This document shows, piece after piece, positions 17,561 to 27,100 of a stretch of DNA of 64,000 nucleotides. The position numbers were made by a program, and so were the translations under genes. Position 1 is the first letter of the stretch. The number at the start of each line of letters is the position of its first letter. This DNA is from Xaviernesmea oryzae (GTDB taxonomy: Bacteria > Pseudomonadota > Alphaproteobacteria > Rhizobiales > Rhizobiaceae). The notes below the pieces were generated by a model. The model saw only the letters and a program-made list of their open reading frames with translations, was not told the DNA's origin and made no database searches. The stretch is from positions 434,001-498,000 of the forward strand of contig NZ_FXAF01000003.1 of NCBI RefSeq assembly GCF_900177415.1, given 5' to 3'.

Positions 17561-19150
17561 ATGAATGTCTACACAGCCCCTCATCTCGGGCGTGACAATC
17601 CGCCCATCGAACGGATCGATGTGCAATCCGTGCACGCGCCGGGTAAACCACGCCAGCCGCTCTACGAGAAGCGCAAGAAGATTTTTCCGAAGCGCGCCGA
17701 CGGACGCTTCCGCCGTTTCAAGTGGCTGGTAATGTTGATCACCCTCGGCATCTACTATCTCACCCCCTGGATCCCCTGGGATCGCGGCCCCTTCGCACCC
17801 GACCAGGCGGTGCTTGTCGATCTCGCGAACCGCCGCTTCTATTTCTTCTTCATCGAGATCTGGCCGCAGGAATTCTTCTTTATTGCCGGCCTTCTGGTGA
17901 TGGCAGGCTTCGGACTTTTCCTAGTGACGTCGGCCGTCGGCCGCGCCTGGTGCGGTTATGCCTGTCCACAAACGGTCTGGGTCGATCTCTTCCTCGCCGT
18001 CGAGCGTTTCATCGAAGGTGACCGTAATGCCCGCATGAAGCTCGATGCAGCGCCATGGACCTTCGGCAAGCTCTGGAGGCGGGTGACAAAGCACGCGATC
18101 TGGCTCGTGATTGCCGCCGCCACCGGCGGTGCCTGGATCTTCTACTTTGCCGACGCTCCTTCCCTCGCCTTCGATTTCATCACCGGGGAGGCGGCCATGG
18201 TCGCCTATTCGACGGTCGCCATCCTGACCGCCACGACCTATGTGCTCGGCGGCCTGATGCGCGAGCAGGTCTGCATTTATATGTGTCCCTGGCCGCGCAT
18301 CCAGGGGGCCATGCTCGACGAAAACTCGCTCGTCGTCACCTATAACGACTGGCGCGGCGAACCGCACAGCCGGCATGCCAAGAAAGCAGTGGCCGCCGGT
18401 CTGCCGGTGGGCGACTGCACCGATTGCAATGCCTGCGTCGCCGCCTGTCCCATGGGCATCGATATCCGTGACGGTCAGCAGATGGCCTGTATCACCTGCG
18501 CGCTCTGCATCGATGCATGCGATGGCGTCATGGACAAGGTCGGCAAGCCACGCGGCCTGATCGCCTATGCCACGCTCGACGAATACGAAGCCAATATGGC
18601 GCTCGCGACCAACAACGGCACGACGGCGATAGATCCTGCGCGGGTGCGCAATCCGGATGGTTCGTTCGTGGACAAAGTCCGGCACTTCGACTGGACGATC
18701 GTCTTCCGACTCCGCACGCTTGTCTATTTCGGTGTCTGGACTGCCATCGGGCTGGGTCTCGTCTATGCGCTTCTGTCCAGAGACCGTCTGGAGATCAACG
18801 TCCTGCACGACCGCAATCCGCAATTCGTGCTGGAATCGGATGGCTCGATCCGCAACGGCTACACGGTCCGGCTGCTCAACATGATCCCCGAGCCGCGCAC
18901 CATCCTTCTGTCGATGGAAGGGCTTCCGGAAGCGACGATGAAGATCATCGGTGTGACCGAAGTGCCGGGACGGCTGTTCGCCATACAGGTCGAACCCGAC
19001 AGAACGCTAGCATTGAAGGTGTTCGTCACGCTCCCGAAGAGCGCAGTCTCCGCCGAGGTTACGGACTTTCATTTCGTTGCCGAAGATCGGTCGAGCCACG
19101 AGGCGGACAGTTATGCGGCGGTCTTCAACACGCCGGGAATGGGGAAATGA
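17561..19150 (+). CDS. ccoG: Cytochrome c oxidase accessory protein CcoG (FixG)
   Basis: A roughly 529-residue membrane iron-sulfur protein of the FixG family, needed for cbb3 maturation and thought to help deliver copper. It has several membrane segments (WLVMLITLGIYYLTPW, FFFIAGLLVMAGFG and others), the CGYACPQTVW motif, and two 4Fe-4S clusters in CTDCNACVAACPMGIDIR and CITCALCIDACDG. The C-terminal part is an Ig-like periplasmic domain. The reading frame is open back to 17459, but an FNR/FixK box lies at 17496-17509, so the start is 17561 (or 17552, nine bases earlier, after GAAGGGAGG). The stop overlaps ccoH by 4 nt. Confidence 0.95.
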   Translation: MNVYTAPHLGRDNPPIERIDVQSVHAPGKPRQPLYEKRKKIFPKRADGRFRRFKWLVMLITLGIYYLTPWIPWDRGPFAPDQAVLVDLANRRFYFFFIEIWPQEFFFIAGLLVMAGFGLFLVTSAVGRAWCGYACPQTVWVDLFLAVERFIEGDRNARMKLDAAPWTFGKLWRRVTKHAIWLVIAAATGGAWIFYFADAPSLAFDFITGEAAMVAYSTVAILTATTYVLGGLMREQVCIYMCPWPRIQGAMLDENSLVVTYNDWRGEPHSRHAKKAVAAGLPVGDCTDCNACVAACPMGIDIRDGQQMACITCALCIDACDGVMDKVGKPRGLIAYATLDEYEANMALATNNGTTAIDPARVRNPDGSFVDKVRHFDWTIVFRLRTLVYFGVWTAIGLGLVYALLSRDRLEINVLHDRNPQFVLESDGSIRNGYTVRLLNMIPEPRTILLSMEGLPEATMKIIGVTEVPGRLFAIQVEPDRTLALKVFVTLPKSAVSAEVTDFHFVAEDRSSHEADSYAAVFNTPGMGK

Positions 19151-19653
19151 ACATGCAAACCGACAGAATTCAGGGAAAGCCGTTCATGTTCACGGGCTGG
19201 CATATGGCGGGCGTCATGATGCTCTTCTTCGGCACGATCATCTCCGTCAATGTCTACATGGCCTATAACGCTGTCACGAGCTGGAGCGGGCTGGTGGCGG
19301 AAAACACCTATGTCGCAAGCCAGCAGTTCAACGGGAAGGCCGCCGAAGCGCGAATGCTTGCCGCAACCGGGATCACAGGCAAGCTGACGATCGCCGGGGC
19401 GGACATCCGCTACGAGATATCCCATCCGAAGGATGGCGCCGTCGCCGCCGATACGCTGACGCTGAAATTCAAGCGCCCGGTCGGCGAGCACCAGGATTTC
19501 GAGCTCGACCTCATTCCCGTCGCAAAAGGTACCTTCAGCGCTACCCATGATGTCCTTTCCGGTCACTGGATCGTCGATGCCAGCGCCATGAAGGACGGTA
19601 GGCGCATCCTGCACGAGGCCAGCCGCATCGCCGTGGTCGGAGCGCGCCAATGA
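19147..19653 (+). CDS. ccoH: FixH/CcoH family protein
   Basis: A 168-residue membrane protein with one N-terminal anchor (GWHMAGVMMLFFGTIISVNVYMAY, about residues 17-40) and a periplasmic domain. FixH acts with FixI in assembling cbb3 oxidase. The motif WSGLVAENTYVASQQFN just after the anchor is typical of the family. The ATG at 19147 overlaps ccoG; the codon two positions later is also ATG. The stop overlaps ccoI by 4 nt. Confidence 0.95.
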   Translation: MNMQTDRIQGKPFMFTGWHMAGVMMLFFGTIISVNVYMAYNAVTSWSGLVAENTYVASQQFNGKAAEARMLAATGITGKLTIAGADIRYEISHPKDGAVAADTLTLKFKRPVGEHQDFELDLIPVAKGTFSATHDVLSGHWIVDASAMKDGRRILHEASRIAVVGARQ

Positions 19654-21926
19654 GCTGCTGCGCACCGGGAGCCGAAGGTTCGTTCGATCGTCCGCTCCCC
19701 TCATCGGCGGAATTGAAGCTTGCAAGCAGGATCGTGGGGCCGGGGCTGCGCCAAACCGATCTCAGCGTTCCGCAAGTCCATTGCGGCACCTGCATCACGG
19801 CGATCGAGAAGGCCTTGAACGGGCTCCCGTTGGTCGAGCGGGCGCGGGTCAACCTCTCCATGAAACGTGTTACCATCATTTGGAAGGAAAAGGTGGGAAA
19901 CGAACCCGCGGATCCGGCCATTTTGATCACCGCCATCGTCGGTGCCACCGGCTACGACGCCCATCTCTTCGCAAACATGGAAGATGCCGGCGACATGCTG
20001 CAACGGGATCTGATCCGGGCGGTCGCCGTCTCGGGCTTTGCGGCAGCAAACATCATGCTGCTTTCCGTCTCGGTTTGGTCGGGTGCCGAGGCTTCGACCC
20101 GTGACCTGTTCCATTGGATCTCGGCGATGATCGCTGCACCGGCGCTGATCTATGGCGGGCGGTTCTTCTATCAATCGGCCTGGAAGGCGTTGCGCGGCGG
20201 CCGTACCAACATGGACGTGCCGATCGCGCTCGCCATCACGCTTTCCTATGCAGCCTCGCTTTGGGAGACCATGCATCACGGCGAACATGCCTGGTTCGAC
20301 GCGACCGTGTCGCTCCTCTTCTTCCTGTTGATCGGCCGGACGCTCGATCACGTCATGCGCGACCGTGCGAGGGCCGCCATCACCGGCCTGGCGCGTCTTT
20401 CACCACGCGGGGCAACCCTCATCGGCGCCGACGGTTCGCGGGAATATCGCGCCATCGAGGACATCACGCCGGGTGACCGGATTGCGATTGCCGCAGGCGA
20501 ACGCGTGCCGGTCGACGGCGTGGTCGAAACCGGCGCAAGTGACATGGATGTTTCGATCGTCAACGGGGAAAGCGCGCCGAAGCCGGTCAAGCCGGGCGAT
20601 CAGCTGCAGGCGGGAACGCTCAGCCTGACGGGCTCGCTGGTGCTAAGGGCGACCACTGCTGCAAAGGATTCGTTCCTCTCCGAAGTCATCTCGCTGATGG
20701 AAGCGGCCGAAGGCGGACGGGCGCGTTATCGCCGTCTCGCCGACCGCGCGGCGCAATATTACTCGCCAGCCGTGCACCTCCTGGCACTTGCCGCCTTCCT
20801 GTGCTGGGGCTTCATCGGCGGCGACTGGAAGCAGGCGATGCTGGTTTCCATCGCGGTGCTGATCATCACCTGCCCCTGCGCGCTCGGCCTCTCCGTGCCA
20901 GTGGTCCAGGTCGTGGCGGCCGGTCGGTTGTTCAAAAACGGCATCATGGTCAAGGACGGGTCCGCCATGGAACGGCTTGAGGAGGTGGACGCCGTTCTCT
21001 TCGACAAGACCGGAACCCTGACCCTCGGGCGGCCTCGTCTGCTCAATATCGATCGGATCGACGAAAAGCATCTTGCACTGGCGGCCGGCCTTGCCGTCCA
21101 TTCGCGCCATCCGCTTTCACAGGCGCTGGCGCATGCGGTCTCCGGCCCTGTCGTCATTTTCGAAACGGTGAAGGAAATTCCAGGCCAGGGCCTGGAATCG
21201 ACGACACCGACGGGCATCTACCGTCTGGGCAACCGGTACTTCGCATTGTCCGGTCCCGATGAGGCAAGCCCGGGCAATGGCCTATCGGAAACCGTTCTTT
21301 CGCTCGACGGCCGGGAGATCGCCACCTTCCGCTTCGATGATATGCCGCGCCCCGGTGCACAGTCCGTCGTGGCGTCTCTCTCGGCCAAGGGGTTTGAGAC
21401 AGGCATGCTTTCCGGCGACCGGCGCGAAGTGGTTGCCAATCTCGCCATACGGCTCGGCCTCCATCACTGGCAAGCCGAGCTCTCTCCGAAGCAAAAGGCG
21501 CAGTTCTGCACATCGCTGGCTGAAAAGGATCGCAAAGTGCTGATGGTGGGTGACGGGATCAATGATGCGCCCGCGCTTGCCGCCGCGCATGTCTCTATTG
21601 CACCGGCAACGGCGACGGACATCGGCCGTCAGGCCGCCGATTTCGTCTTCATGCACGACAGCCTCGAAGCGGTGCCCCTAGCGATCGATCTATCGCGGCG
21701 GGCAGGGCGGCTGATCCGCGAGAATTTCGCGCTCGCAATCGGTTACAACATCGTCGCCGTGCCGATCGCGCTTGCCGGCTATGCGACACCGCTGATCGCG
21801 GCGATCGCCATGTCCACCTCATCGATCATCGTCGTCGCCAATGCGATGCGGCTGAATGGAGCGCTTACGAAATCTGTGCCGTCGAACGCCGCTCAGTCTC
21901 TTGGCGAAGGAGCGCGGCTCGCATGA
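19650..21926 (+). CDS. ccoI: Copper-transporting P-type ATPase for cbb3 assembly (CcoI/FixI)
   Basis: A 758-residue P1B-type ATPase that exports copper to the periplasm for insertion into the oxidase. An N-terminal heavy-metal domain has CGTCITAIEKAL (about residues 47-58). Membrane metal site CPC is in IITCPCALGLSVP, phosphorylation site DKTGTLT, ATP-binding HP motif in SRHPLSQALAHA, and hinge GDGINDAPAL. Two further Cys near the N-terminus (MSCCAPG) could also bind copper. It overlaps ccoH and ccoS by 4 nt each. Confidence 0.97.
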   Translation: MSCCAPGAEGSFDRPLPSSAELKLASRIVGPGLRQTDLSVPQVHCGTCITAIEKALNGLPLVERARVNLSMKRVTIIWKEKVGNEPADPAILITAIVGATGYDAHLFANMEDAGDMLQRDLIRAVAVSGFAAANIMLLSVSVWSGAEASTRDLFHWISAMIAAPALIYGGRFFYQSAWKALRGGRTNMDVPIALAITLSYAASLWETMHHGEHAWFDATVSLLFFLLIGRTLDHVMRDRARAAITGLARLSPRGATLIGADGSREYRAIEDITPGDRIAIAAGERVPVDGVVETGASDMDVSIVNGESAPKPVKPGDQLQAGTLSLTGSLVLRATTAAKDSFLSEVISLMEAAEGGRARYRRLADRAAQYYSPAVHLLALAAFLCWGFIGGDWKQAMLVSIAVLIITCPCALGLSVPVVQVVAAGRLFKNGIMVKDGSAMERLEEVDAVLFDKTGTLTLGRPRLLNIDRIDEKHLALAAGLAVHSRHPLSQALAHAVSGPVVIFETVKEIPGQGLESTTPTGIYRLGNRYFALSGPDEASPGNGLSETVLSLDGREIATFRFDDMPRPGAQSVVASLSAKGFETGMLSGDRREVVANLAIRLGLHHWQAELSPKQKAQFCTSLAEKDRKVLMVGDGINDAPALAAAHVSIAPATATDIGRQAADFVFMHDSLEAVPLAIDLSRRAGRLIRENFALAIGYNIVAVPIALAGYATPLIAAIAMSTSSIIVVANAMRLNGALTKSVPSNAAQSLGEGARLA

Positions 21927-22069
21927 ACATGCTCGTCTACCTCATACCGATCGCCCTCTTCCTCGGCGGCCTTGGGCTTTGCGCTTTCCTCTGGTCCCTG
22001 AAGAGCGGGCAATACGAGGATCTGGAAGGGGCATCCTGGCGGATGCTGCGGGACGATCCGCCGGAATGA
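21923..22069 (+). CDS. ccoS: cbb3-type oxidase assembly protein CcoS (FixS)
   Basis: A 48-residue protein with one membrane helix (LVYLIPIALFLGGLGLCAFLWSL, about residues 4-26) and a short acidic tail. The pattern ...WSLKSGQYEDLEG is the hallmark of CcoS. It is needed for cofactor insertion into the oxidase. Translation is probably coupled to ccoI through the ATGA overlap. It closes the ccoGHIS operon. Confidence 0.93.
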   Translation: MNMLVYLIPIALFLGGLGLCAFLWSLKSGQYEDLEGASWRMLRDDPPE

Positions 22070-22076
22070 GCCTTCC

Positions 22077-22090
22077 TTGACCCTCGACAA
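22077..22090 (+). promoter_or_regulatory. Degenerate FNR/FixK box upstream of hemN
   Basis: TTGACCCTCGACAA matches seven of the eight fixed positions of TTGA-N6-TCAA. It is centred 64 nt before the hemN start, a position where rhizobial hemN genes commonly have such a box. The mismatch makes it weaker than the two boxes upstream. Confidence 0.55.
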
Positions 22091-22147
22091 ACGCCAACCG
22101 TCCGACAGACGCTACTCTTCCGCGCATGGCCTTTAGGAGCCCCCCGA

Positions 22148-23500
22148 ATGTCCCAGTCCATTGTCGAAAAATATGGTGATGCCCGCCTCCCACGTTATAC
22201 CAGTTATCCGACAGCGCCGAACTTCGCCGCCGCTTTCGATCCGGCGACATACGAGACATGGCTGAGGAACATCCCTGCCGAACAGTCGACTTCGCTCTAC
22301 GTGCATGTCCCGTTCTGCCACGCGATGTGCTGGTATTGCGGCTGTCACACCACCGTCACCCGTCAGCAGCGGCCTATCGACAGCTACCTTACGGCTCTTC
22401 ATCGCGAGCTCGAGCTTTTGGCCGAAATACGAGACAATGATTTCCGCGTTGCGGAAATCCATTTCGGCGGCGGAACGCCGACGATCATGGAGCCCGAGCA
22501 GTTCGTCGGCTTGATATATGCGCTAAGGGATCGCCTGGGCCTCGCAAAGGCCACGAACATCGCGATCGAAATTGATCCGCGCACCCTCACTGCTGAGATG
22601 GCAGCAGTGCTTGGAGCTTCCGGCGTCAATCGTGCAAGCCTCGGCGTTCAGAGTTTCGACCCGGCGGTACAGAAGGCTATCAACCGCATCCAGAGCGCCG
22701 AGACGACCATCAATGCCGTCGAGCAGCTGCGTGGAAACGGCATCGCGGACATTAATTCCGACCTGATCTATGGCCTTCCCGAGCAGACCGTCGAGTCCTG
22801 CGTGAAAACGGTGGAGACGACGATCGCCATGCGACCCGACCGCATCTCGGTATTCGGCTATGCGCATGTGCCCGGCTTCAAGAAACACCAGCGGATGATC
22901 GACGAGACCACGCTTCCCGATGCTCCGCAGCGCTATCGGCAGGCCGAAGCGATTGGCGAAGCACTCTGCGCCGCCGGCTATCTGCCGATCGGGCTCGACC
23001 ACTTCGCTCTTCCCGGAGACGGGCTTGCCATCGCGCAGGCGCAAGGCCGACTTCATCGCAACTTTCAGGGCTATACGACGGATGCCTGCAAGACGCTAGT
23101 CGGGCTCGGAGCCTCGGCCATCAGCAAGTTCGAGGGCGGGTATGCGCAGAATGAAGTGCCGATCGGGCTTTATCAGTCGAGGATCGCCAGGAGCGAGGTG
23201 CCAGTTGCGAAAATCTGCGCAACGACGGCGGAAGACCAGTTCCGAGGCGAAGTCATCGAAAGATTGATGTGCGATTTTTCGGCCGACATCGAGGGCATCG
23301 CCCTCCATCATGGTTTCGCGGCGGAGCTGCTCCTGCAAGACAATGCCAGGCTCCGGCAGCTGGAAAACGACGGTGTTGTGGAGGTGATCGACGGCAAGGT
23401 GCGCGTCTCCCATAAGCACCGCTTTATCATTCGCGCGGTTGCTTCCGCCTTCGATGCCTATCTGCTGCAAGGGTCGCGAAAATACAGCCAGGCCGCTTGA
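22148..23500 (+). CDS. hemN: Oxygen-independent coproporphyrinogen III oxidase
   Basis: A 450-residue radical SAM enzyme that decarboxylates coproporphyrinogen III to protoporphyrinogen IX without oxygen, supplying heme when cbb3 oxidase is made. The cluster motif CHAMCWYCGC (about residues 57-66) is preceded by LYVHVPF, and GGGTPT lies near residue 112. The DINSDLIYGLPEQT segment and the C-terminal HemN domain are present. Normal length. It follows ccoS by 78 nt with its own probable FNR-type box. Confidence 0.97.
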   Translation: MSQSIVEKYGDARLPRYTSYPTAPNFAAAFDPATYETWLRNIPAEQSTSLYVHVPFCHAMCWYCGCHTTVTRQQRPIDSYLTALHRELELLAEIRDNDFRVAEIHFGGGTPTIMEPEQFVGLIYALRDRLGLAKATNIAIEIDPRTLTAEMAAVLGASGVNRASLGVQSFDPAVQKAINRIQSAETTINAVEQLRGNGIADINSDLIYGLPEQTVESCVKTVETTIAMRPDRISVFGYAHVPGFKKHQRMIDETTLPDAPQRYRQAEAIGEALCAAGYLPIGLDHFALPGDGLAIAQAQGRLHRNFQGYTTDACKTLVGLGASAISKFEGGYAQNEVPIGLYQSRIARSEVPVAKICATTAEDQFRGEVIERLMCDFSADIEGIALHHGFAAELLLQDNARLRQLENDGVVEVIDGKVRVSHKHRFIIRAVASAFDAYLLQGSRKYSQAA

Positions 23501-23538
23501 ACCGGAGAACGAGCGATACACGGACAAAAGGAGTTGCC

Positions 23539-25503
23539 TCAATCCAGAAGCTCGCGAAGCCGTATCGCGAGTTCCCTTGCGGTATAGGGTTTTTGCAGCC
23601 AGCTGCCCGCTTGGGCGAATTCACGGCCGGCGATCGCCGGTTCCGCATAGCCTGATGTGAACAGCACCTTGATATCGGGCTGCCTGGCGCGCACTTGCCC
23701 CGCCAGCTCATCGCCGGTCATGCCGCCGGGCATGACGATATCGGTGAAAAGTAGTGCGATATCGCCGCTCTCGCCAAGGCGGGCGAGCGCCTGCGTGCCG
23801 TTCGCAGCCTCGACGACAGCATATCCCAGTTGCGTCAACCGCGAGACGGCGATGCGCCTCACTCTCGGATCGTCCTCGACGACCAGGATCTTCTCGGTCC
23901 CTCCGGGAATAGACGCCGGATCGGAGGCAGTCTCGCCGGCGAGCTGTCCGGCAGTTTCGACCTTCGGCGCTGCCGGCAGGAAAATCCTCACGCTGGTCCC
24001 CTGTTCCGGCTCGCTATAGAGCTGAACGTGGCCGCCCGACTGCTTGGCAAAACCGTAGACCATGCTGAGACCGAGGCCCGTTCCAGCCCCCACGCCCTTG
24101 GTCGTGAAGAAGGGATCGAAAGCCTTTTCCTTGACGTCCGCGGTCATGCCGATACCCGTATCGGTGACGGAAATCAGCACGTAATCACCCGTGCGGACAT
24201 CCGGATACATCTGCGCATAGTCGACATCCAGCCTCACCCGGGAAATCTCGATCGAAAGCTTGCCGCCGCGGGGCATGGCGTCGCGTGCATTCAAGGCGAG
24301 ATTGAGGAGTGCATTCTGAAGCTGCGATCCATCGACAAGCGCTTCGTTCGAGGCACCGGTGACGGCGGTGCGAAGCTCGATCATTTCTCCAAGCGTGCGG
24401 CGCAGAAGTTCGGAAAATCCCGAGACGAGGCCGCCGACATCGGCCAGTTTCGGATTAAGCGGCTGGCGGCGCCCGAAGGCGAGAAGCTGCCCAGTGAGCT
24501 TCGCGCCGTCTTCTGCAGCCCCTTGCGCCTCATGCAGCAGCTCGAGCAGACCCTTGTCCGCGAGTTTGCCCTCGATCATCTCGAGATTGCCGCTGATCAC
24601 GGTCAGGAGGTTGTTGAAGTCGTGCGCCAGGCCTCCGGTCAGTTGGCCGATGGCCTCCATCTTCTGGGCCTGCCGAAGCTCCTCCTCGATCCTGTGGCGG
24701 CTGGTGAGATCGCGGACGAAGCCGGTAAAGATCCGCTTTCCGTTCGTCAGGGCCTCACCGACGGCAAGCTCCATAGGAAAAACGGTCTTGTCCTTGCGCT
24801 GCCCCTGGACGACGCGGCCGTAGCCGATGATGCGCCGCTCACCGGTTGCCAAATAGCGTGCGATATATCCATCATGCCCCTCCCGATCGGGCGAAGGCAT
24901 CAACATCTTCACGTTCTGTCCGCAGACCTCGTCGGCCGAATATCCAAAAAGCCGTTCGGCCGCAGCGCTGAAGGACGAGATGAGCCCAAATTCATCGATG
25001 ACGATCATCGATTCCGGAACCGTCTCCAGAATGGACCGCAGATGCGCTTCGCGCTCGGCAAGGTCGTTCTGCACTCTTTTCATGTCCGTGACGTCGTTAT
25101 TGGTCTGGATGATGATCACAGCCCCATCTGGAGACGGACCGACGACGACCCATCGGCTTGCAACGAAAACGGAATGGCCGTTTCGGTGCCGGTGAACAAC
25201 CTCGCCTTCCCAGCTATGGCGGGCCTGGACATGGCTGCGGATGTCCTCGAGCGGCTGCGGAAACTGTGTCGCCAGAAGATCGTGGACGACTTTGCCGAGC
25301 GCTTCGTCCCGTCGCCAGCCGTAGAGACGCTCGCAACCGGTCGTCCATCGGCTGATGATGCCGTCGACATCGTGGACGATGAGATTGGCATCGTCGAGAA
25401 GAAGGGTGACGGCATCGAGCTGGTTCTGCGTCGTCGCTTCGGGTCCTGTCTTGCCACTCATGTTTATTCCGCCGGCATCGCTTTCAATGGCGCCGCCGCT
25501 CAT
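23539..25503 (-). CDS. FixL-type heme-PAS hybrid sensor histidine kinase (hFixL-like)
   Basis: A soluble hybrid kinase of about 654 residues. Order: PAS1 (about 30-145), a FixL-type heme PAS (about 150-270), histidine kinase core (His in [13 protein letters not shown], about 294; ATPase motifs [24 protein letters not shown]) and a C-terminal receiver (Asp in [10 protein letters not shown]). The PAS2 segment [20 protein letters not shown] carries the proximal heme His (H210, counting from ATG 25503) and the Arg 20 residues later (R230), the same spacing as H200 and R220 of Bradyrhizobium FixL. There are no membrane helices and no fixJ beside it, as described for hFixL of R. etli and R. leguminosarum. 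Start is uncertain: 25503 overlaps the fixK-like gene; 25461 has a better ribosome site; the longest frame begins with TTG at 25512. Confidence 0.9.
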   Translation of the reverse strand: MSGGAIESDAGGINMSGKTGPEATTQNQLDAVTLLLDDANLIVHDVDGIISRWTTGCERLYGWRRDEALGKVVHDLLATQFPQPLEDIRSHVQARHSWEGEVVHRHRNGHSVFVASRWVVVGPSPDGAVIIIQTNNDVTDMKRVQNDLAEREAHLRSILETVPESMIVIDEFGLISSFSAAAERLFGYSADEVCGQNVKMLMPSPDREGHDGYIARYLATGERRIIGYGRVVQGQRKDKTVFPMELAVGEALTNGKRIFTGFVRDLTSRHRIEEELRQAQKMEAIGQLTGGLAHDFNNLLTVISGNLEMIEGKLADKGLLELLHEAQGAAEDGAKLTGQLLAFGRRQPLNPKLADVGGLVSGFSELLRRTLGEMIELRTAVTGASNEALVDGSQLQNALLNLALNARDAMPRGGKLSIEISRVRLDVDYAQMYPDVRTGDYVLISVTDTGIGMTADVKEKAFDPFFTTKGVGAGTGLGLSMVYGFAKQSGGHVQLYSEPEQGTSVRIFLPAAPKVETAGQLAGETASDPASIPGGTEKILVVEDDPRVRRIAVSRLTQLGYAVVEAANGTQALARLGESGDIALLFTDIVMPGGMTGDELAGQVRARQPDIKVLFTSGYAEPAIAGREFAQAGSWLQKPYTARELAIRLRELLD

Positions 25504-26239
25504 CACGAGCAATCAGGTCGCGCCGAATCTCCCCACAGTCATCGTCGTCTCCGGCAAGTTGCGCAAGCATTCCCGGTTTTTCGATCCTTATGGAATGGCG
25601 CGCGGCCGGATCCACGACATTCACCACGCCCTTGCCGATCAGCCTGGTGATGGTGCGCGAAACGGTTTCTATCGTCAGGCCGAGAAAATCCGCCATGTCC
25701 TGCCGGCTCATCGGCAGATCGACGACCGGCTGGACACGGCCTTCGGCCATGGCCCGCCTTAGATACTTGAGCAGGAAGGTGCAGAGCCGTTCCTCCGCGC
25801 TCTTGCTCGACAGCAGCACCATCTGATCCTGCGCGGCGGCCATCTCGTCGCAGACGCGGGCGAGAACCTCCGGCCCCAGACTACCGGAATTGATGACCGA
25901 CGCGTCAAATTGCCTGCGGGCCAGCCGACGGATTTTCGCCGGTGTGATCGCTTCTGCGCTATAAAGATACTCGTCCCTCAGTGAAACGCCAATGATGTCG
26001 CCCGCATGCAGGAAACCTGTGATCACCCGCCGGCCGTCCGAAATGATCCGGAAAACACGTAGCGTCCCTTCCACGACTTCAAAAATATGCCTCGCCTCAT
26101 CGCCTTCGAAAAAAAGCGGCTGGCTCGGCGCGAGATACTCGACCGGCTGCCTTACAAACAGCGAATGCAGGCAATCCGGCTCATCGAAAAGGTTTGAACC
26201 GGTTGCGTGCAAAGTCTTGGCGTAATCCGTGAGAAACAT
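25484..26239 (-). CDS. fixK: Crp/Fnr-family regulator, FixK-like
   Basis: A 251-residue regulator with a cyclic-nucleotide-binding-like fold (about residues 25-140) and a C-terminal winged helix (SRQDMADFLGLTIETVSRTITRL, about 180-205). The recognition helix has E-T-V-S-R, the Glu/Ser/Arg set that reads TTGA-N6-TCAA. The N-terminus lacks the Cys cluster of FNR/FnrN, so oxygen sensing is probably indirect, as in FixK. I chose the ATG at 26239 (good GGGGTGG ribosome site); a longer frame reaches 26365 but would run into the divergent gene. It is co-oriented with the hybrid FixL, and both likely share a promoter containing the direct repeat at 26326-26341. Confidence 0.88.
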   Translation of the reverse strand: MFLTDYAKTLHATGSNLFDEPDCLHSLFVRQPVEYLAPSQPLFFEGDEARHIFEVVEGTLRVFRIISDGRRVITGFLHAGDIIGVSLRDEYLYSAEAITPAKIRRLARRQFDASVINSGSLGPEVLARVCDEMAAAQDQMVLLSSKSAEERLCTFLLKYLRRAMAEGRVQPVVDLPMSRQDMADFLGLTIETVSRTITRLIGKGVVNVVDPAARHSIRIEKPGMLAQLAGDDDDCGEIRRDLIARDERRRH

Positions 26240-26325
26240 GAAACCACCCCTGTCCATTCGGTTAAGGCAGTTGACCTGTTCCCAGTAACACGCGAATGCT
26301 GCTTGCATGAAAAACAGCTCGATTT

Positions 26326-26341
26326 GGTAACAATGTGTAAC
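26326..26341 (-). promoter_or_regulatory. Candidate K-box (FxkR-type binding site) upstream of fixK-like gene
   Basis: Read on the minus strand the site is GTTACACATTGTTACC, two GTTAC half-sites on the same face of DNA, 10 nt apart. On the plus strand it reads GTAACA-N4-GTAACA (26327-26342), and a third GTAACA lies at 26285-26290. OmpR-type regulators bind such direct repeats. From memory, the K-box reported for R. etli FxkR is GTTACA-N4-GTTACA, which differs at one base. Confidence 0.6.
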
Positions 26342-26358
26342 AAACCGGTTCCTTGTTG

Positions 26359-27084
26359 ATGACATTTCCTGCCAATGCCGCGAACATCCTCGTCGTCGAC
26401 GACGATCCCCGAATTCGTCAGATGCTGACGCGATATTTCGAAGGAGAGGGATATGCCGTCAGCACCGCATGCGGCGGCGAGGAAATGCGCAGCCAGCTGA
26501 AGCAGAAGAAGATCGATATCATCCTTCTCGATCTTTCGCTGCCCGGCGGGCAGGACGGTGTCGATCTTGCCCGTGAGCTCAGGACGCAATCGGACATCCC
26601 GATCATGATGCTCACCGGTCGCGATGACGTGCTCGACCGGATCATCGGCATCGAGATCGGCGCGGATGATTATATCGCCAAGCCCTTTCATCTTCGCGAA
26701 GTGCACGCCCGTCTGAAATCGATTTTGAGGCGGCGCCAGCCCGTGGCGCCAAGACACGAAGGGAGCCAGGAAAAGATCGTTCGCTTCGAGGGATGGGCGC
26801 TCGACCTTTTGCGGCGCCAGCTGCATTCCCGCGACGGTAGGGAAGTGGAATTGACGACGGGCGAATTCGACATGCTGGCTGCCTTCGTCCAGCATCCCGG
26901 CAGAGTTCTGACGCGCGATTTCCTGATGGATGCCACCAGGGGCAGAAGGCTCGAAGCGTTCGATCGCACGATCGATGCCCAGATCGTCCGTTTGCGCCGG
27001 AAGATCGAGGCGGATGCCAAACATCCCCAACTCATCAAAGCCGTCCGCGGCGTGGGCTACATCTTCACCGCAAAGATAGGGTGA
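26359..27084 (+). CDS. OmpR-family response regulator, FxkR-like
   Basis: A 241-residue two-domain response regulator. Receiver (about residues 8-120): acidic pair VVDDD, phosphoacceptor Asp in IILLDLSLPGG, Thr in MMLTGRDD and Lys in YIAKPFH. The C-terminal winged helix has LTTGEFDMLAAFVQHPGRVLTRDFLMDA and RTIDAQIVRLRRKIE, as in OmpR/PhoB. It is divergent from the FixK-like gene and linked to the hybrid FixL; in R. etli the response regulator FxkR fills the place of FixJ between hFixL and fixK. I infer that role here. The ATG at 26359 is preceded in frame by two TTG codons. Confidence 0.8.
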   Translation: MTFPANAANILVVDDDPRIRQMLTRYFEGEGYAVSTACGGEEMRSQLKQKKIDIILLDLSLPGGQDGVDLARELRTQSDIPIMMLTGRDDVLDRIIGIEIGADDYIAKPFHLREVHARLKSILRRRQPVAPRHEGSQEKIVRFEGWALDLLRRQLHSRDGREVELTTGEFDMLAAFVQHPGRVLTRDFLMDATRGRRLEAFDRTIDAQIVRLRRKIEADAKHPQLIKAVRGVGYIFTAKIG

Positions 27085-27100
27085 GAGACGGAAGGCCGGG

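Noticed and set aside
23539-25503. Classic membrane-bound FixL with FixJ partner
   Set aside because: No membrane helices were seen, a receiver domain is fused at the C-terminus, and the adjacent response regulator is OmpR-type, not NarL/FixJ-type.
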